In this document: positions 60,721-64,000 of the stretch, piece after piece
Position numbering within the stretch: position 1 is the first letter of the stretch
Layout of the letters: each line of letters opens with the position of its first letter
NCBI GenBank assembly: GCA_025403435.1
Contig: CM046341.1
Location: forward strand, 8,145,219 to 8,209,218
DNA from: Artocarpus heterophyllus
Taxonomy: Eukaryota; Streptophyta; Magnoliopsida; Rosales; Moraceae
Reading direction: 5' to 3'
Length of the DNA stretch: 64,000 nt
Notes under the pieces: generated by a model
Database searches by the model: none
What the model saw: the letters and a program-made list of their open reading frames with translations, nothing else
Told to the model about the DNA's origin: nothing
Program-made: the position numbers and the translations under genes

Positions 60721-63107
60721 AGGGAAAGAATGGCAAGAGCCTGCCCGTTAATTTAAACGGGTTGTTGTCCGTTGTAGTAATGTATTACAGGAAATTGTTG
60801 GTTCTCTCTTAGATTTGGATTGAGGTTGTAAGCTTTTCACAAGAAAACATTTTGTAAAGAGTGTTTCTTTGTCTCCAGCCTTTTCTCACATGTTGCTAGC
60901 AAACGAGGCTTGCATTGTTCCTTGGGTTTTGGGCTAATGGCTGAAACGGGCATGCGTTAAAATTTCAAATCTTTACGGCCGTACTTCTAGCCACATTTCC
61001 CTTCCGGCCTTGCTTCCACATCTCTCATAACAACCTATTGACTTGAGTTTCTGCTCCCAAGAGTGATCTGTATCCTTTGGCAATATTTCTCCAAAATAAC
61101 AGTATCTATTGTATATCACAGCTCTACTATGAATTTACTTGGAGGAAGTAATTACATAAACGGTCTAATTCTAGGACCTTATTTAAAATTTGTCCTACTT
61201 TTTCATAAATATTATGACTTCCACTAGTTCATGCATGCAATCTTCTGATTTGGTGGGTGTTCAAATCGGCTTGCAAATTTTTGTGGCTCCAAGATGGTTT
61301 TTATTTTCGTTTTTTTTTATATGCACAAATGAAAAGACCAAAACAAAAATTTTAAGAACCTTGGTGAACATCTACGACATTTTAGGATTAATTACTAAAT
61401 ATATTTAAGAAAATTTGATGACGTGTCCTCGTGAACCCACGAAGAGCATTGTTTATTTCTTTTCTATAGGAAAAGATGCTAATTAATTGTAAGTATTAAT
61501 GCCCAAGAAATTATCTTTTCACCAGGATATTTGAAAGTGACTCTTTTTGCTGTTGTAGGTGATTACGTGTACATTTGTTTGAAGTCATTTGCAAGGCTTT
61601 TGAGCATAATAGTATCCTTATCCATTAAGGCACTTTGTGACGTTAATTTCTGAAAAGGCCATTTATTATATTTCTATACATTTCCTTGTTATCTCTCTCT
61701 CTCATAACAAACTCTTATTTCTTGTCCCTGTTTATTTTCTTCCATCATGAAGATCCCACAGAAGAAAGTGGCCAATTACTAAAAGGGTCACAGGTTTTAG
61801 TTTGTTCGACTAGGCCTGCTAGTGATGCCAATATCATTTTATACTCCGACGAATTCCTGCATTTGCTTTGCTCTTTTAAATATCTTTCTATTTTGCCATA
61901 AATTATTTAGATCTAATACGCGGCCTGTAGACTTTAAATAAGCAGAAAACATTGTTCCTTCGAAATCGATTGTAATCGTCTAAATTAATTCAGATTCTGG
62001 TGGTTAGAAGTTGAATTTGTGTCACATCGTTAAGTTATTGAGTTATTAAAAGTGTTCATAATGTGGGTTAGACATACGGTCGAGCTAGAGATGATTTCTA
62101 CCGAATCCTATTTATTATTGGCTTGAGGAAAAAAATGATTTTTTTTATTTGTTACTCAAAACTAATAGAATTGCAGTACGGACATAGTTTTGCAAAACTC
62201 TTTTTTTTTTTTTTTAACAACACAAGGGCCAGGTGGAGTCAAATTATTCGCCCAAATTTAATCACCCCAAAACTAAAAACTGACAACGCCGGTCGCTTCA
62301 TATCTGTTGAAGATTGGATTTCATGCTCGTTAGTGTTATTTTTCTTCTTTCAACATTAGGGCTGGAAAGTTAATATGTTAGTCCTTTAGGACACAATTTC
62401 CTCCCACATGAAATGGTTCAAAATTGATTTTTGACATCCAATATGTGGGCCAATGCGAATAAGTTAACTTTAATGCCAAATCCTTTGAACAAAATCACTA
62501 GGACCCCCTATATTTTTGCCACATCAAATTACAATTTGACTAGTATTTTTTTTTTCATTTTTATTTATTGATTTATTTATTCCTCCCATCCTGCCTTACT
62601 TTCTGCGTGCGATGTATAAACTTTGTCTGGAATTTTTCTTACACTATGTAGTGGGACCATTACTTTTGCCATGACTAGGTTTGATGGTTAACTGTAACGT
62701 ATACGCATGTATCATTGGTATAGATGCATACAAAGTAATAGCGGCTTCACTGTCAAGAAATTTCCCTTACACTAAGGAAAGTCATCCAAACCACTAACAT
62801 TTTATATATATGTATATATATATATTATAGTTGCAATTATGATCCACCTAATTACATCCCACCTATAAACGGTCCATGCAAGTTCAATGCTTATCCAGTT
62901 TATAAGGTAATTTATAGTGGAAAACCATTGGGATACCAGCTCGAAATTTTCCTCTCTATGTTGACCCATTCAAGAATGTTGAATATTAAACAGAGGAGAA
63001 TTAAAACAAAACCCAACAGTCAACAGTCAAAAATTTTCCAACATAATATATATATATATACACACACAGATGAAAAAAGGACCACGTAATAAAAACATAA
63101 TATCAGC
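60721..63107. other. MATH 3' UTR and spacer
   Basis: The first few hundred bases are the probable 3' UTR. After about 61.2 kb the sequence is AT-rich spacer with short unsupported frames. A (TA)n run lies at 62804-62825 and TA/CA repeats at 63045-63068, just upstream of the small peptide gene. Confidence 0.5.
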
Positions 63108-63110
63108 CCA

Positions 63111-63132
63111 CCACTATAAAACACTATAAATA
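63111..63132 (+). promoter_or_regulatory. TATA boxes of the peptide gene
   Basis: TATAAA at 63115-63120 and TATAAATA at 63125-63132 lie about 65 bp before the ATG at 63197, giving a short 5' UTR. An ACGT core (ACCACGTAA) sits at 63081-63089. Promoter strength and regulation cannot be judged. Confidence 0.65.
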
Positions 63133-63196
63133 CCTCTACCATGAAATATATACTTATTCATGAGCTTAATACTAACTATTCTTTCAACACCACCTT

Positions 63197-63469
63197 ATGA
63201 TCATGGGCCTTCTAAACATGGCTTTGGCAATTCTACTTCTTGTTTCTGTATCTTCACAACAAAGCAGTGCTAGTAGGGTATTGCATGACTATAAGGAGAA
63301 AGGGCTAATAAGGGGTGAGAAATTAGGGTTAGGGTTTCATACTATGCCTAGGGGTCCTGTCCCTCCATCCGCGCCGTCTACGTGCACCTACATCCCTGGG
63401 AGTGGAGGTCCGAAATGTCCAACTGGCGAGAAGCACTACACCGGCAGTTATGCGACCACTTATCCGTGA
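63197..63469 (+). CDS. Secreted peptide precursor with IDA-like PVPPSAPS motif
   Basis: A single-exon precursor of 90 residues. Residues 1-25 are a hydrophobic signal peptide (LLNMALAILLLVSVSS), so it should enter the secretory pathway. The middle is basic and variable. From F47 the sequence reads FHTMPRGPVPPSAPS, matching the pattern of IDA/IDL peptides (F-x3-P-K/R-G-x-P/V-PPSAPS). These are cut from precursors and bind HAESA-type receptor kinases to control abscission, root emergence or defence. Instead of the usual short KRHN end it continues with C63, C74 and a GSGGPKCPTGEKHYTG tail. The two cysteines could pair, which is unusual for the family. The ATG at 63197 is close behind two TATA boxes; a second in-frame ATG is at 63203. 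It could also belong to another small secreted peptide family; secretion is the firmer claim. Confidence 0.75.
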   Translation: MIMGLLNMALAILLLVSVSSQQSSASRVLHDYKEKGLIRGEKLGLGFHTMPRGPVPPSAPSTCTYIPGSGGPKCPTGEKHYTGSYATTYP

Positions 63470-63590
63470 CTCATGGTCTGGCTTGGTGTGGCCACTAGTA
63501 GAGATTAAACTAGAATTGTACTCTTTGGTGATCATTATCTCAACTTCGATGATCTTGCTCTTGGACCTAATTATATAGGCCATTACAATG

Positions 63591-64000
63591 GTTGATTAAT
63601 AGTTGAGTTATGTGATTTGAATTAGAATTTGAATTAGTTATTTGAATTTTTATACAAATTGCCGTTAGGATGTGCATTTAAGTTTTAATATGAGTATGGA
63701 ATAAAATTAGAATTTTTTTTTGGAGATATAGTGAAAATAATTTTTGATTTATTGACAAATCTAATAAAATCTTAATATTAATGATCTTAAAAAATATGCA
63801 ATGTAGATCTTAACTTATTCCTCTATTTACTAGGAACGCAATGAAAAAAGAATCATCTCATTTGGATATCAAATGAAAAAGTTATGATTTTTTCTCTCAA
63901 ATATAAGAGAGAGAATTTCAGTTTTTACTCTAGCAAAGATATCGGAGTATCAAAAGTTTAAGGGGGTTTAAAATTCTAAAAACTTGAATTCTTGATACTC
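63591..64000 (+). repeat. Second copy of the 36338-36875 MITE, running off the window
   Basis: It matches 36358-36770 in order: GGATGTGCATTTAAGTTTTA, GATTTATTGACAAATCTAAT, ATCATCTCATTTGGATATCA and CTTGAATTCTTGATACTC. The left terminal repeat is not recognisable and the right end lies beyond the window. It begins about 120 bp after the peptide gene stop. Confidence 0.75.

Overview
This is nuclear DNA from a eudicot plant. It has GT-AG introns, long AT-rich intergenic spacers, and many Copia, CACTA, MULE, hAT, Tourist-like, SINE and LINE relics. The genes resemble Arabidopsis single-copy genes (FHA At4g14490-like, Tudor/agenet At5g20030-like, MATH At5g43560/At1g04300-like). I cannot fix the family from sequence alone. 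There are no CRISPR arrays, operons, tRNA genes or rRNA genes.

Layout. 1-5.9 kb: a 5'-truncated, frameshifted cellulose-synthase-like (CslG/E type) pseudogene on the minus strand. 5.97-7.39 kb: an intact single-exon FHA/AT-hook protein gene (minus). 7.4-12.2 kb: spacer holding a CpG-rich G-box/telo-box island and a 525-bp CACTA foldback element with a perfect 3-bp target duplication. 12.2-16.7 kb: a decayed Copia element ending 58 bp from the stop codon of the next gene. 16.8-22.7 kb: a six-exon Tudor/agenet gene (minus). 23.4 kb: a SINE with 15-bp target duplications. 24.3-30.7 kb: a Mutator-like foldback element split by a young but disabled Copia copy. 31.9-33.0 kb: a LINE remnant. 34.8-41.1 kb: tandem duplication, Tourist-like elements, a LINE 5' fragment and a third Copia relic carrying a hAT insertion. 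41.1-46.6 kb: an unprocessed, truncated copy of the MATH gene, invaded by a small Tourist-like element and by a complete 2.3-kb non-autonomous LTR element. 50.3-50.6 kb: a tRNA-derived SINE. 52.9-60.7 kb: the intact 12-exon MATH/TRAF gene (1,118 aa). 63.2-63.5 kb: a small secreted peptide precursor with an IDA-like PxPPSAPS motif.

The living genes are three nuclear/cytoplasmic regulators and one secreted peptide. Apart from the MATH gene and its pseudogene copy they look functionally unrelated; nothing indicates a gene cluster. Most of the structure comes from layered transposition. One Tourist-like MITE family with a characteristic internal motif recurs more than ten times. No wholly new system is evident. 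The most distinctive items are the peptide precursor, the LTR element built largely of tandem repeats, the MITE family and the CACTA hairpin.
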